From Nitrososphaerales archaeon (GTDB taxonomy: Archaea; Thermoproteota; Nitrososphaeria; Nitrososphaerales; Gagatemarchaeaceae), in contig JAJTZB010000001.1 in the NCBI GenBank assembly GCA_032906765.1, forward strand, positions 186,001 through 250,000: DNA of 64,000 nucleotides, in the 5' to 3' direction. This document shows, one piece after another, positions 50,560 to 58,964 of this stretch (position 1 is the first letter of the stretch; each line of letters opens with the position of its first letter). A program made the translations under genes and the position numbers. The notes under the pieces are model-generated. The model saw nothing but the letters and a program-made list of their open reading frames with translations. It searched no databases and was not told the DNA's origin.

Positions 50560-51501
50560 ATGAGGGCAGAACGCGATGGGATATCCACGGCCGGGACAGC
50601 GCTAATCCTCCTGATTCTAGTTGTGGGGGCAGTGTCGGTCTTGTATGTCAACACTACGCAAGGAAACGAGGATCAGATTGCTCAGCTAAAGTCGCAGATC
50701 GCCCACGTCGCCTTGCAGCAGAGGAGCTTCAACGCGTCGATTCTGAGTCTCGGCAGTTTGCCGGTGATGAACCAAGCTCCCACGATCAGGACAATTTGGG
50801 AGACATGGTACCTTTCGCCACAGGCGCATCAGGACAGGTTCGACCCTTCTTTCATCGTAGTCAACCAGGGCGACACGGTCCACCTGACCTTCATAGACAA
50901 CGACACGGTTGCGCACGACTTCGTCCTGGGGCCTCCCTACAGCGTACTCGTGAACGCGACAGTGCCCGGCCTAATCAATGACCTCACGGGGCAGACGTTC
51001 ACTACAGACGCGAAGAACAATTCCCCTGGCGTCGTGGTCGTGGGCACCCCCGGCAGGGTATCGGCTACGTACTCCTTCGTGGCTGAGTACCCCGGAATTT
51101 TCGAGTTCGTCTGCACTTATCACGCCCAAGTCGGGATGATAGGCTATCTCGTGGTCCTCCCCAACTCAGCCTACAAGGGCTCTGTCCCGGCGGGAGGGCA
51201 TCCTTCGAACGCGTCAGCGGCCGGGGTTGTGGTCAGCATAGTCCCGGGAGCCGGGGAAAACACCGCAATCCCGGGTTACAGTCCGGATAGCATCACGGTC
51301 GTAATCGGTGTAAACAATACAGTCGAGTGGACGAACAATGACAGCGCCCCCCACACGGTTACAGCGAACGGAGGAAGCTTCTACTCTGGAAACCTCGCTC
51401 CGGGCCAATCGTTCACCTATGTGTTCTTGACGCCCGGCGTGTACGAATATCATTGCACCTACCACCCGTGGATGACGGGCAAGGTCACAGTAAAGGGCTA
51501 G
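50560..51501 (+). CDS. Two-domain membrane-anchored blue copper protein
   Basis: A 313-residue protein with an N-terminal membrane helix (TALILLILVVGAVSVLYV) and two plastocyanin-like domains outside. Domain 1 (about 75-205): His in DNDTVAHDF, Cys and His in FEFVCTYHAQVGM, Met. Domain 2 (about 225-313): His in APHTVT and Cys-His-Met in YEYHCTYHPWMTG. Both type 1 copper sites appear complete. It probably carries electrons at the outer membrane face to an oxidase; similar proteins are common in Nitrososphaeria. Confidence 0.9.
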   Translation: MRAERDGISTAGTALILLILVVGAVSVLYVNTTQGNEDQIAQLKSQIAHVALQQRSFNASILSLGSLPVMNQAPTIRTIWETWYLSPQAHQDRFDPSFIVVNQGDTVHLTFIDNDTVAHDFVLGPPYSVLVNATVPGLINDLTGQTFTTDAKNNSPGVVVVGTPGRVSATYSFVAEYPGIFEFVCTYHAQVGMIGYLVVLPNSAYKGSVPAGGHPSNASAAGVVVSIVPGAGENTAIPGYSPDSITVVIGVNNTVEWTNNDSAPHTVTANGGSFYSGNLAPGQSFTYVFLTPGVYEYHCTYHPWMTGKVTVKG

Positions 51502-51830
51502 CGAAGGGCTTCCTGCTGAATCAATTCCGAGAGCTTCTGGAAGTACAGCCTCGTCGCAGTCGGCATGTCGGCGAGGTTCCGTTCTATTGAGTCGAGGACG
51601 TACCGGACTGCCCTCTTGGACGTCTTGAACTCGAACTTCATAGGGAGGATGGGGTCCTGAACCACGCCTATCGAATCGCTCAGGTAGGAGGGCGCTTCGG
51701 CCTTCGCGTCGGCAGCGACCCTCTCGTACCACCCAGCGAGCACGTTGGGGTCGAGCCCCTGCTTCAGGTTTTCTATTTCCTGCAGCAACCTTTGTAGGAA
51801 GAGCATCTCCTCGTTTGCCATCGCGCTCAA
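51498..51830 (-). CDS. Helical hypothetical protein
   Basis: A 110-residue all-helical protein (LFLQRLLQEIENLKQGLDPN; ATRLYFQKLSELIQQEALR). I do not recognise it. No cofactor motif is visible. It overlaps the end of the copper protein by four bases. Confidence 0.6.
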   Translation of the reverse strand: MSAMANEEMLFLQRLLQEIENLKQGLDPNVLAGWYERVAADAKAEAPSYLSDSIGVVQDPILPMKFEFKTSKRAVRYVLDSIERNLADMPTATRLYFQKLSELIQQEALR

Positions 51831-51898
51831 AGCTCATGTCCAGTGCGCGACCTTATAGGAAAAAATGTGCAAACAATTTGAGCAGGCATGTGAGGATT

Positions 51899-52318
51899 TC
51901 AGCTGCACTTCATCTGGAATAGTTCGGTCTTCTCATACTCGGCCTCCCAGACGTGGGTGCTGTTCCTCGCGCGCCTCACGCTCAGGAGGGTATAACCATC
52001 CGGAGCTTCGGAGTAGGCGCGCGCCAGTATCGACGCAGCCGGTTCTTGGTCCTCGTCGAAGCTCACAACTACGTTCTTCCTGAACTTCTCAATCTCCTTC
52101 ATGTGGTCCGCGAGGCAGAGTGTCCTGCCCTGAAGGCGGGACGATGTGAGAAGCTTGACCTCGTTGCCGCAGGCCTCGCACTTCACCTTCTTCATGCCGC
52201 AGCTGAGGCAGACCCTGCCGACGCCCACGACCATGGGATAAGTGCCACTGGTGGGCTCCGGAGTCCCGCACAGAGCGCACTTGGCAGGCGATTTGGTCGA
52301 AAGGTGCTGCAACGTCAT
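51899..52318 (-). CDS. Multi-zinc-ribbon protein
   Basis: A 139-residue protein with three CxxC pairs in the first half (CALCGTPEP, CLSCGMKKV, CEACGNEV) plus Cys-x3-His in LCLADH, suggesting two zinc ribbons. The C-terminal half is a mixed alpha/beta domain (ASILARAYSEAPDGYTLLSV). Function is unknown; a nucleic-acid or protein-binding role is possible. Confidence 0.65.
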   Translation of the reverse strand: MTLQHLSTKSPAKCALCGTPEPTSGTYPMVVGVGRVCLSCGMKKVKCEACGNEVKLLTSSRLQGRTLCLADHMKEIEKFRKNVVVSFDEDQEPAASILARAYSEAPDGYTLLSVRRARNSTHVWEAEYEKTELFQMKCS

Positions 52319-52340
52319 TCTTCGCGGCTTCAGTCAATCA

Positions 52341-52349
52341 ATTTAAGGT
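52341..52349 (+). promoter_or_regulatory. Box A for the enolase-superfamily gene
   Basis: ATTTAAGGT, about 27 bases before TTG 52372. Confidence 0.6.
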
Positions 52350-52371
52350 TACCCCGTCCTACCCGACCCAG

Positions 52372-53460
52372 TTGAGAGTAGAAACAGTCGAGGCTTTCCC
52401 GATCAGAATCAAGGCCGACGAGAAGTTGAAGGGGGGGACCTTCAGCTATTCGTACTTCCAGACTGTGCTTGTGAAGGTCGTCTGCGACGGCGAGACAGGT
52501 TGGGGAGAGGCGATGACACGGCTCGAACCGAAGGCGACCGCCGCCCTGGTGGAGTTCCTCGGGAGACGAATCGTAGGCAAGAAGTTCGTGAGACCTCGAG
52601 AAGCCTGGAATGTCATATGGAGAGAGCTAAGGATTAGAGGGCACACGAGAGGCACGGATGTCGAGGCCCTGAGCGGCATAGAAATAGCGCTTTACGACTG
52701 CTACAGCAGGCTCAAGCGAGAACCTCTCTGCAAGATGCTCTCTGGACGCGCAGCCGACTCGGTTCCCGCATTCGCAGGGTCGCTCTTCAGGTCTCGTGGC
52801 GGAATCGACGAGCAGGTGAAGAGGGCGAGAGAAGCTGGGTTGAAGGGAGCCAAGGTGAAGATCGGGTTCGGGCCCGGGAGGGACCTCGAGCTGCTCAGGA
52901 AGGTGAGGAAGGCGTGGCCGAACGCTATGCTGGTGGCCGATGCGAACGGCGCGTACGACATCCGAACTGCAGAGAAGGCCTGCCGGCTGTTCAGGGAGAT
53001 CGGCCTTTCCTGGTTCGAGGAACCGCTGTTATCGGACGACTGGGCAGGCTACTTGAGGCTCGGCAGACAGAAGGACGTCCGCATCGGTGCGGGAGAGAGC
53101 TGGTTCGTGGGAGACATTACTGCAGCGCTGGAGGCTGGGCTGGTCGGTGTGCTCGAACCCAGCGTCAGCCGGTGCGGGGGGGTAGACATCGAGCTAAGGG
53201 CTGGAAGGCGGGCAGCGAGAAGGGGAGTGCTTTTCTCCCCGATGACGGGCATGAATTCAGTCGTCTCGCTCGCAGCGTCCCTGCACGTTGCGGCCGCCGT
53301 GCCCACGATAGGCGTGGAGTTCAACCCGTTTCCGAACCCGCTCCAGACGGAGCTGGCGAGTGGGTTGTCGGCGCCTTCCGAGGGTTTCATTGCAGTTCCC
53401 AAGGGGAACGGGCTTGGCCTGGAAGTGGACACCAGGTTCATCCACCGCAACGCGGCGTGA
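52372..53460 (+). CDS. Enolase-superfamily enzyme (mandelate racemase/muconate lactonising type)
   Basis: A 362-residue enzyme. The Lys-x-Lys base is in KGAKVKIG, and the metal ligands are Asp in VADANGAYD, Glu in WFEEPLL and Glu in IGAGESWF. A further His/Lys may come from the C-terminal segment. Members dehydrate sugar acids or racemise hydroxy acids; the substrate is not inferable. TTG start at 52372. Confidence 0.88.
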   Translation: MRVETVEAFPIRIKADEKLKGGTFSYSYFQTVLVKVVCDGETGWGEAMTRLEPKATAALVEFLGRRIVGKKFVRPREAWNVIWRELRIRGHTRGTDVEALSGIEIALYDCYSRLKREPLCKMLSGRAADSVPAFAGSLFRSRGGIDEQVKRAREAGLKGAKVKIGFGPGRDLELLRKVRKAWPNAMLVADANGAYDIRTAEKACRLFREIGLSWFEEPLLSDDWAGYLRLGRQKDVRIGAGESWFVGDITAALEAGLVGVLEPSVSRCGGVDIELRAGRRAARRGVLFSPMTGMNSVVSLAASLHVAAAVPTIGVEFNPFPNPLQTELASGLSAPSEGFIAVPKGNGLGLEVDTRFIHRNAA

Positions 53461-53468
53461 GTGGGCCT

Positions 53469-54254
53469 TCAGAGGTACTCGACGAGGTCGTCCACGTTGG
53501 AGACCATTGCCAGGGCTCTTGTGCCGCGGATGCTGCGGTCGACGCCCGTAGCGACTAGCACCGCGTCGATGCCCGCGCGGGCTGCGCCTGCAATGTCTGT
53601 CTCGACCTGATCGCCCACCATCAGAGCGTCTCTTGCCGTGCAACCGGCGCGTCGGAGAGCCATGCGGAACATCTCCGGGTATGGCTTGCCGATCACTGTG
53701 GCGCGTTCCCCGGTGGCGTACTCGAGTGCTTTGACTATCGGACCTGTAGCCAACGCGGGCCCGTTTTTGTACATGTAAAGTCTTGATACGTGGGTAGCTA
53801 CCATCTTGGAGCCGTTCCGCACGAGTCTGGCCGCGTGGTCCAGCTTCTCATAGCTGAGCCGTCTGTCGAGTCCGATCACTACGAAGTCAGCCTCTTCACC
53901 CACCGTCCTTTCGTGGCCAAACCTCCTCATCTCCGCCTCGAGGCCCGGCTCCCCAACTAGGTAGTATGACACTTTGCCGTACTTCCTGCTTAGGTACTCA
54001 GCAGTGAGAAGACCGCTGGTGAGGATCTCCTCGTTACGGATAGGGATGCCCAGGGCCAGAAGTCTGGAGTGGACAGTCTTTACAGAGTCGGTCGAGTTGT
54101 TTGTGAGGAGGAGGAGCTTCTTCTGGTGCGACCTGAGCTTCTTCACTATCCTCGTTCCCCCAATCTTCACCGGTCTCTCTTTGCCCCTGTAGAAGACACC
54201 GTCTAGGTCGAAGAGGAACAGCCGTTTCCTGCTAAGGTCCAGTCTTCTTTTCAA
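53469..54254 (-). CDS. HAD-superfamily phosphatase (NagD-like)
   Basis: A 261-residue HAD enzyme with motif I LFDLDGVFYRG (near residue 14), motif II LLTNNST, and the C-terminal GKPYPEMF...MVGDQVETDIAGA. The cap is the NagD-type C2 kind, typical of phosphoglycolate/nucleotide phosphatases. Its ATG overlaps the stop of the AcnX small-subunit gene (53469-54676 form one transcript with the AcnX pair). Confidence 0.9.
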   Translation of the reverse strand: MKRRLDLSRKRLFLFDLDGVFYRGKERPVKIGGTRIVKKLRSHQKKLLLLTNNSTDSVKTVHSRLLALGIPIRNEEILTSGLLTAEYLSRKYGKVSYYLVGEPGLEAEMRRFGHERTVGEEADFVVIGLDRRLSYEKLDHAARLVRNGSKMVATHVSRLYMYKNGPALATGPIVKALEYATGERATVIGKPYPEMFRMALRRAGCTARDALMVGDQVETDIAGAARAGIDAVLVATGVDRSIRGTRALAMVSNVDDLVEYL

Positions 54255-54676
54255 CCCTCCAGCACCACCTCCGCCTTCCCCCTGACCGTTATCTGGTTGC
54301 CATTCTTGACTCTCGAGTACAGCTCCTCCGGGAAGGAAGAGAGAACAGGTACGGACTTCCCGTAGACAACCTTCGCCAACACGGAACCGATGACTGCAGA
54401 AAGGTCGGTGCTCTCAGTGACTACAGCCGCTGGGGCGTTGCCCAGCCTGAATGTCTCAAGGAACCAGGCGGATGCCGTTGTCGATCCCTTCCCGAATGGA
54501 TAGAAGAGGACTTTGCCTCTGACGTTATGGCCTCTGATGTCGCTGCGGATGTCAGTGACCTTCCCCGTGGCTGGATCGACCCCGTGCGCGAAAGTGAATG
54601 CGCGCCTCGAGATCAGAGCCTCGCCGCTCGCGTTGCCCTCGATCTGACGCCTCCCAGTGAAGCTTGCGGGTTTCAC
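54251..54676 (-). CDS. Aconitase X small (swivel) subunit, phosphomevalonate dehydratase
   Basis: A 141-residue DUF126 protein: FAHGVDPATGKVTDIRSD, VLFYPFGKGSTTASAWFLE, GNAPAAVVTES. It forms the swivelling domain of AcnX. In archaea the AcnX pair dehydrates mevalonate 5-phosphate to trans-anhydromevalonate phosphate for isoprenoid synthesis. The catalytic Ser in GKGSTT is present. Confidence 0.9.
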   Translation of the reverse strand: MKPASFTGRRQIEGNASGEALISRRAFTFAHGVDPATGKVTDIRSDIRGHNVRGKVLFYPFGKGSTTASAWFLETFRLGNAPAAVVTESTDLSAVIGSVLAKVVYGKSVPVLSSFPEELYSRVKNGNQITVRGKAEVVLEG

Positions 54677-55881
54677 CTAGTTACCTCCTCAATTATCTCC
54701 TTCAGTGACGCGTAACGCATCTTGATTTCGCCCTCGGAAGACACGATTTCTGCCATCTTGGCCGAATTCGTCAGAACCACGTTGAAGCCCATCTTCTTCA
54801 GGGGTGATATCTCTGCGTCTGTCGTGTGAGTGAGCCTCGCACCCGAGGACTCGATATCCCCTGCGATTCCCGACCGGATGGCCATGTCGTAGGCTTGGCT
54901 GGACGTGTAGACATACATCTTGACCTTCCTATCCACCTTCCTTCCTTTCAGCATCTCCGCGAGGTTGCCCAGCTCGCTTACCGAGAGGTGAGGGACGCCG
55001 AGGGCGACGAGGTCTGGGAGCTCATCGGTCTGGTTCAGGTCCCCCTCTACCTTCTGGAGGTCAGATCGTGTCACGTCGACAGACTCGACTGTCTCGCGCC
55101 GCGTCGCCTCGGCAAGAGAATCGGCGCCCCTCGTGACGCCAACAAAGTGAATCATTGTGACTGGCCCGGCTGCAGCAGCTGCTGCGCCCAAGTGTTTGAG
55201 CTCATCGGAAGTAACGGACGGAGGGAGCCCTTCGAGAGCGGGTACCCTTGAACCGGCGTGCTTGCCGATGAAGAACCCGATGCTGCGGTAGTCCAGGTCG
55301 GTGAGGGCTCCGGCTGCAACCTTGAAGGATATCTTGGGGACCCTGTTCTCGTCCAGGAGCATTCCGAACCTTGGGGTTAGCCCCGTGATGGCACAGGCCA
55401 TGTCCATCCCGGCAGTGATCTTGTTTGTCTTGCAGCCAATCAGAGAGTTCGCGAAGACAACGGAGCTCGACTCCGCCCAGGCAACATTCTCGCCCGGCTT
55501 CGGGAAGTTGCAGACCTGGTACTGTGCGCAGGTCCAGCACGGGATGCCTCCCAGCTTGTCGTAGGCGCGACAGAGCCTGAACTGCTTCTCGGCGTAGTCC
55601 TCTGGAATCCCGAAGCTCTTCCATTTCTCCAAGTCCATGCTCGCCGGGTCGACCGTGGTTGGGACCGCGAACTTGCCTCCCGCGTTGGCAAACCGCTCCA
55701 ACATCTCGATGCCTGCATCATGCAGGCTGCTGTAGTGCGCCAGGACGTGCGCAGAGACGATGGGCACGAGGGAGTCTGCCCCCACGGCGTCACCGACCTT
55801 GGTTAGTATCTCCATCGCGAGCTGCCTGGCCGCCCCTTCCTTGCCGCGCAGCATCTTCTCCTGGGACGCATCTAGGTGCAA
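54673..55881 (-). CDS. Aconitase X large subunit, phosphomevalonate dehydratase
   Basis: About 402 residues. Cluster Cys candidates: CWTCAQYQVC region, SSVVFANSLIGCKTN, and VPIVSAHVLAHY and GSRVPALEG regions typical of AcnX. Overlaps the small subunit by four bases. TTG 55881 gives MHLDASQEKMLRGKEG, matching the family start, and fits the shared box A; the longer frame from 55920 would begin in that box. Confidence 0.9.
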   Translation of the reverse strand: MHLDASQEKMLRGKEGAARQLAMEILTKVGDAVGADSLVPIVSAHVLAHYSSLHDAGIEMLERFANAGGKFAVPTTVDPASMDLEKWKSFGIPEDYAEKQFRLCRAYDKLGGIPCWTCAQYQVCNFPKPGENVAWAESSSVVFANSLIGCKTNKITAGMDMACAITGLTPRFGMLLDENRVPKISFKVAAGALTDLDYRSIGFFIGKHAGSRVPALEGLPPSVTSDELKHLGAAAAAAGPVTMIHFVGVTRGADSLAEATRRETVESVDVTRSDLQKVEGDLNQTDELPDLVALGVPHLSVSELGNLAEMLKGRKVDRKVKMYVYTSSQAYDMAIRSGIAGDIESSGARLTHTTDAEISPLKKMGFNVVLTNSAKMAEIVSSEGEIKMRYASLKEIIEEVTR

Positions 55882-55906
55882 GGCTAGGTCGCCTGCCCCG
55901 ACAATT

Positions 55907-55916
55907 CTTTTTAAAC
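55907..55916. promoter_or_regulatory. Bidirectional box A
   Basis: CTTTTTAAAC: about 26 bases before GTG 55938 (plus) and about 30 before TTG 55881 (minus). Confidence 0.6.
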
Positions 55917-55937
55917 GCAATTGCGCGACTCAGCTTC

Positions 55938-57089
55938 GTGAACTTCTCCTACTTCCTCCCCACGAAGATTGCTTTCGGCTACGGCGTCCTGGACGGTCTC
56001 GGGGAAGAGGTCAGGTCGCACAAGGCGGAGAAGGCGCTGATTGTCACGGACAAGGTGATGGTCAAGACGGGTGTGGTCGAGAAAGTGACGGCCAGGATGG
56101 GTCGGGTGACCTTTGACGTGTTCGACGGAGTCGAGCCAGAGCCGAGGATAGTGGTGGCTGACGCTGTCGCTGACAAGGTCAGAGGCGGGAAGTACGACCT
56201 AGTCATCGGAGTCGGGGGCGGGAGCTCAATGGACATGGCGAAGGTCGCAGCAGCGTTTGCGACAAACGAGGGACCCGCCAGGAAATACGTCGGCAACAAC
56301 CTGTTCACGAAGAAAGCGGTGCCCTCGGTGATGATTCCCACCACTGCCGGAACTGGGGCGGAACTGACTGTGACATCGATGGTGACTGTCGAAGGGCACA
56401 AGCAATGGATCAACAGCCCGCTGCTCCTCCCGAATGCAGCCCTCGTCGACCCCGAGCTCACCTTGACCATGCCGCAAGCTGTCACAGCAGCGACTGGGAT
56501 GGACGCACTCTGCCACAACGCGGAGGCATTCCTTTCATCCCTAGCTAATCCGATTACAGACTCGGCGGCAATCGAGGGAATCAAGCTAGTTGTCGCCAAC
56601 TTGGAGAGGGTGTACGACAACGCGACGGACAGGAAGGCACGCGAGGCGATGAGCCTGGGGGCGCTGATGGGGGGGATAGCCCTTCAAGCGAAGATGGTGT
56701 ACGGCCACTCGGTGGGTTACACATTAGCTACCAGGTTCAGGCTGGCGCATGGCGTCTCCTGCGGTCTTCCCCTCCCGTACATCATCTCGAATTACTCGGT
56801 TGCGTGTGGGCCGAAGATGAAGAGGCTCGCCGAGGCGTTCTCTGTTGGTGGAACATCGGACGACCCTGTCGCCCTGGGGATGGCTGTGGCCGAGCGCGCC
56901 ATGGCGATCGTCAGACACCTGAAGATGCAGGGTACCCTGAAGGAGCTAGGGGTGAAGGAAGAGGAACTTCCGATGCTCGCCAGAGAGTGCATCCAGATGT
57001 ATCCGAGGCCGAACAGCCCCCTTGTCTTCGACGAAAAGAGCATGACCCACTTCTATCAGATGATGTGGGACGGCAAACTGGCCAGATAA
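55938..57089 (+). CDS. Iron-type alcohol dehydrogenase
   Basis: A 383-residue group III alcohol dehydrogenase. NAD loop GGGSSMDMAK; iron ligands Asp in ALVDPEL, His in MDALCHNAEAF, and His/His in YGHSVGYTLATRFRLAHGV. All four ligands are present. Relatives reduce lactaldehyde or succinic/malonic semialdehyde; the adjacent aldehyde dehydrogenase fits a semialdehyde or alcohol-to-acid pair, inference. GTG 55938 matches the box A spacing; the frame upstream is a shadow of the divergent gene. Confidence 0.92.
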   Translation: MNFSYFLPTKIAFGYGVLDGLGEEVRSHKAEKALIVTDKVMVKTGVVEKVTARMGRVTFDVFDGVEPEPRIVVADAVADKVRGGKYDLVIGVGGGSSMDMAKVAAAFATNEGPARKYVGNNLFTKKAVPSVMIPTTAGTGAELTVTSMVTVEGHKQWINSPLLLPNAALVDPELTLTMPQAVTAATGMDALCHNAEAFLSSLANPITDSAAIEGIKLVVANLERVYDNATDRKAREAMSLGALMGGIALQAKMVYGHSVGYTLATRFRLAHGVSCGLPLPYIISNYSVACGPKMKRLAEAFSVGGTSDDPVALGMAVAERAMAIVRHLKMQGTLKELGVKEEELPMLARECIQMYPRPNSPLVFDEKSMTHFYQMMWDGKLAR

Positions 57090-57098
57090 CCCAGACAA

Positions 57099-57107
57099 TT
57101 CTTATAC
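57099..57107 (+). promoter_or_regulatory. Possible box A for the aldehyde dehydrogenase
   Basis: TTCTTATAC, about 38 bases before TTG 57141. Confidence 0.4.
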
Positions 57108-57140
57108 ATGGGATGGAGTCGGAGCTGCGGTGATTTCGCA

Positions 57141-58604
57141 TTGAAGATGCTCATCCAGGGAGAATGGGTGGACGCGCAAAGCAAGGAGACATTCGATGTC
57201 TTCAACCCAGCCACCGGTGAGGTCGTAGGGTCTGTCCCGAAGGGAGGTAGGGAGGACGTCAAGAGGGCAGTTGATTCGGCCAGAGAGGTATTCACGAAGT
57301 GGTCAGAGGTGCCGGCCCTCGACAGGTCGAGAGTCCTCTTCAAGATAGCCGAGACGGTCCGTGCAGATTTGGAGGGCCTCGGCAGGACGCTGACGACGGA
57401 GCAGGGCAAACCACTGAACGAAGCAAAGAGCGAGGTCGGCTCCTTCGCGAACAGCTGCGAGTACTATGCCGGTCTGGTCGGAAAGGAGAGGGGAGCACAC
57501 ACGCCATTCTCTACGGGCGAGGGTTTCTTCATTGTCACGAAGCTCCCGATAGGGGTTGTAGGAGCAATCCTACCTTGGAACTTCCCTGTTTCACTGATGG
57601 GCTGGAAGCTCGCCCCCGGACTCGCAGCGGGCAACACATTCGTTGTCAAGCCGGCCAGCTCAACACCGCTGACCGACCTGAAGGTCGCGGCTCTGCTGGT
57701 GAAGGCTGGCCTGCCGCCGGGCGCAGTGAATGTCGTCACCGGCCCAGGCGCAGTGGTCGGCGAGGAGCTGCTCGGCAACCCGAAGGTATCGAAGATAGCG
57801 TTCACGGGCGAGACTGCCACCGGGAAGAGAATCATGGAAGGCTCCGCGAAACAAATCAAGAGGCTCACCCTAGAACTCGGCGGTTCAGACCCTATGATAG
57901 TCTGCGACGACGCGGACATCGACCTCGCCGTGGAGGGTGCAGCGTGGGGCAGGTTCCGGAACTGCGGGCAGTCCTGCACGTCGGTCAAGAGGCTCTTCCT
58001 CTTCAAGTCGATAGCAGACGAGTTCACCGAAAAACTGGTCAGGTTGATGAAGCTGGTCAAGGTGGGAAACGGGCTAGACCCAGGCACAAACATCGGGCCA
58101 GTCCACAACGCGCCCCAGAGGGAGAAGGTGGAGGAGATGGTGGAGGACGCGAAAAGCAGGGATGCGAAGGTGCTGCTGGGCGGGGGGAGACCAAAGGAGA
58201 AGACCCTCGAAAGGGGCCTGTTCTACGAGCCCACGATCCTGAAGGACGTGGACTACGACGCGATGATGGCGAAGGAGGAATGCTTCGGGCCGGCTCTGCC
58301 AATCTTCGTCGTGCGAGACTTGGAGGAGGCAATACAGCGGGCCAACGACACCATCTACGGCCTCGGCTCCTCGGTGTGGACCAAGGACATGGAGAAGGCA
58401 TACCGCACGGCCGAAAGGATTCAGGCAGGGACGACGTGGGTCAACTCGCCCCCGATCGCGAGGGCGGAGGTCCCGTTCGGCGGCTTCAAGCAGAGCGGTT
58501 TCGGCAGGGAGCTGGGTCTGGAGGGGCTCGACCACTACTACGAGACCAAGAGCATCCAGTTCCTCGAGTACGACAAGGGCAAGAAGTGGAAGTTCCCGAT
58601 GTGA
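57141..58604 (+). CDS. Aldehyde dehydrogenase (semialdehyde type)
   Basis: A 487-residue NAD(P)+ aldehyde dehydrogenase. Landmarks: ILPWNFPVSLMGWK, KPASSTPL, catalytic Glu in LTLELGGSDP, catalytic Cys in RNCGQSCTS, and PFGGFKQSGFGRELG. The ending resembles succinate-semialdehyde dehydrogenases. TTG 57141 (or ATG 57147) gives MKMLIQGEWVDAQ; the upstream frame is not family-like. It follows the Fe-type alcohol dehydrogenase on the same strand. Confidence 0.93.
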   Translation: MKMLIQGEWVDAQSKETFDVFNPATGEVVGSVPKGGREDVKRAVDSAREVFTKWSEVPALDRSRVLFKIAETVRADLEGLGRTLTTEQGKPLNEAKSEVGSFANSCEYYAGLVGKERGAHTPFSTGEGFFIVTKLPIGVVGAILPWNFPVSLMGWKLAPGLAAGNTFVVKPASSTPLTDLKVAALLVKAGLPPGAVNVVTGPGAVVGEELLGNPKVSKIAFTGETATGKRIMEGSAKQIKRLTLELGGSDPMIVCDDADIDLAVEGAAWGRFRNCGQSCTSVKRLFLFKSIADEFTEKLVRLMKLVKVGNGLDPGTNIGPVHNAPQREKVEEMVEDAKSRDAKVLLGGGRPKEKTLERGLFYEPTILKDVDYDAMMAKEECFGPALPIFVVRDLEEAIQRANDTIYGLGSSVWTKDMEKAYRTAERIQAGTTWVNSPPIARAEVPFGGFKQSGFGRELGLEGLDHYYETKSIQFLEYDKGKKWKFPM

Positions 58605-58617
58605 TTCGGGAAAAAAC

Positions 58618-58627
58618 ATCTAAATAG
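58618..58627 (+). promoter_or_regulatory. Box A for the uS10 gene
   Basis: ATCTAAATAG, centred about 30 bases before ATG 58653. Confidence 0.6.
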
Positions 58628-58652
58628 AGTGCGAAGGCGCGGTTGCAAGAAA

Positions 58653-58964
58653 ATGCCCCAGTATGCCAGGATAAAGTTGACGAGCGCAAACCTCGAAGAA
58701 CTTGAGAAGGTGGCCAAGGACATCAAGGATATCGCTGACAAGACTGGAGTCAAGGTCAAGGGACCCCAGCCGCTCCCGACAAAGAAGCTCAAGATCACGA
58801 CGCGCAAGGCTCCGACGGGCGAGGGGAGCCACACATTCGACCACTGGCAGCTGCGGATTCACAGGAGGATACTCGACGTCCAGCCGGACGACAGGACGAT
58901 GAGGGCGATAACGAAGCTCAGGATCCCAGAGGACGTTAAGGTCGAGCTCATCCTTACTGCGTAG
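58653..58964 (+). CDS. rps10: Ribosomal protein uS10 (archaeal S10p)
   Basis: A 103-residue small-subunit protein: ARIKLTSANLEELEKVAKDI, KGPQPLPTKKLKITTRKAP, GSHTFDHWQLRIHRRILDV. ATG 58653 gives the usual archaeal length. It stands alone; in many archaea this gene follows translation factor EF-1A, which is not present here. It overlaps the convergent intein-bearing epimerase gene by 11 bases. Confidence 0.96.
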   Translation: MPQYARIKLTSANLEELEKVAKDIKDIADKTGVKVKGPQPLPTKKLKITTRKAPTGEGSHTFDHWQLRIHRRILDVQPDDRTMRAITKLRIPEDVKVELILTA

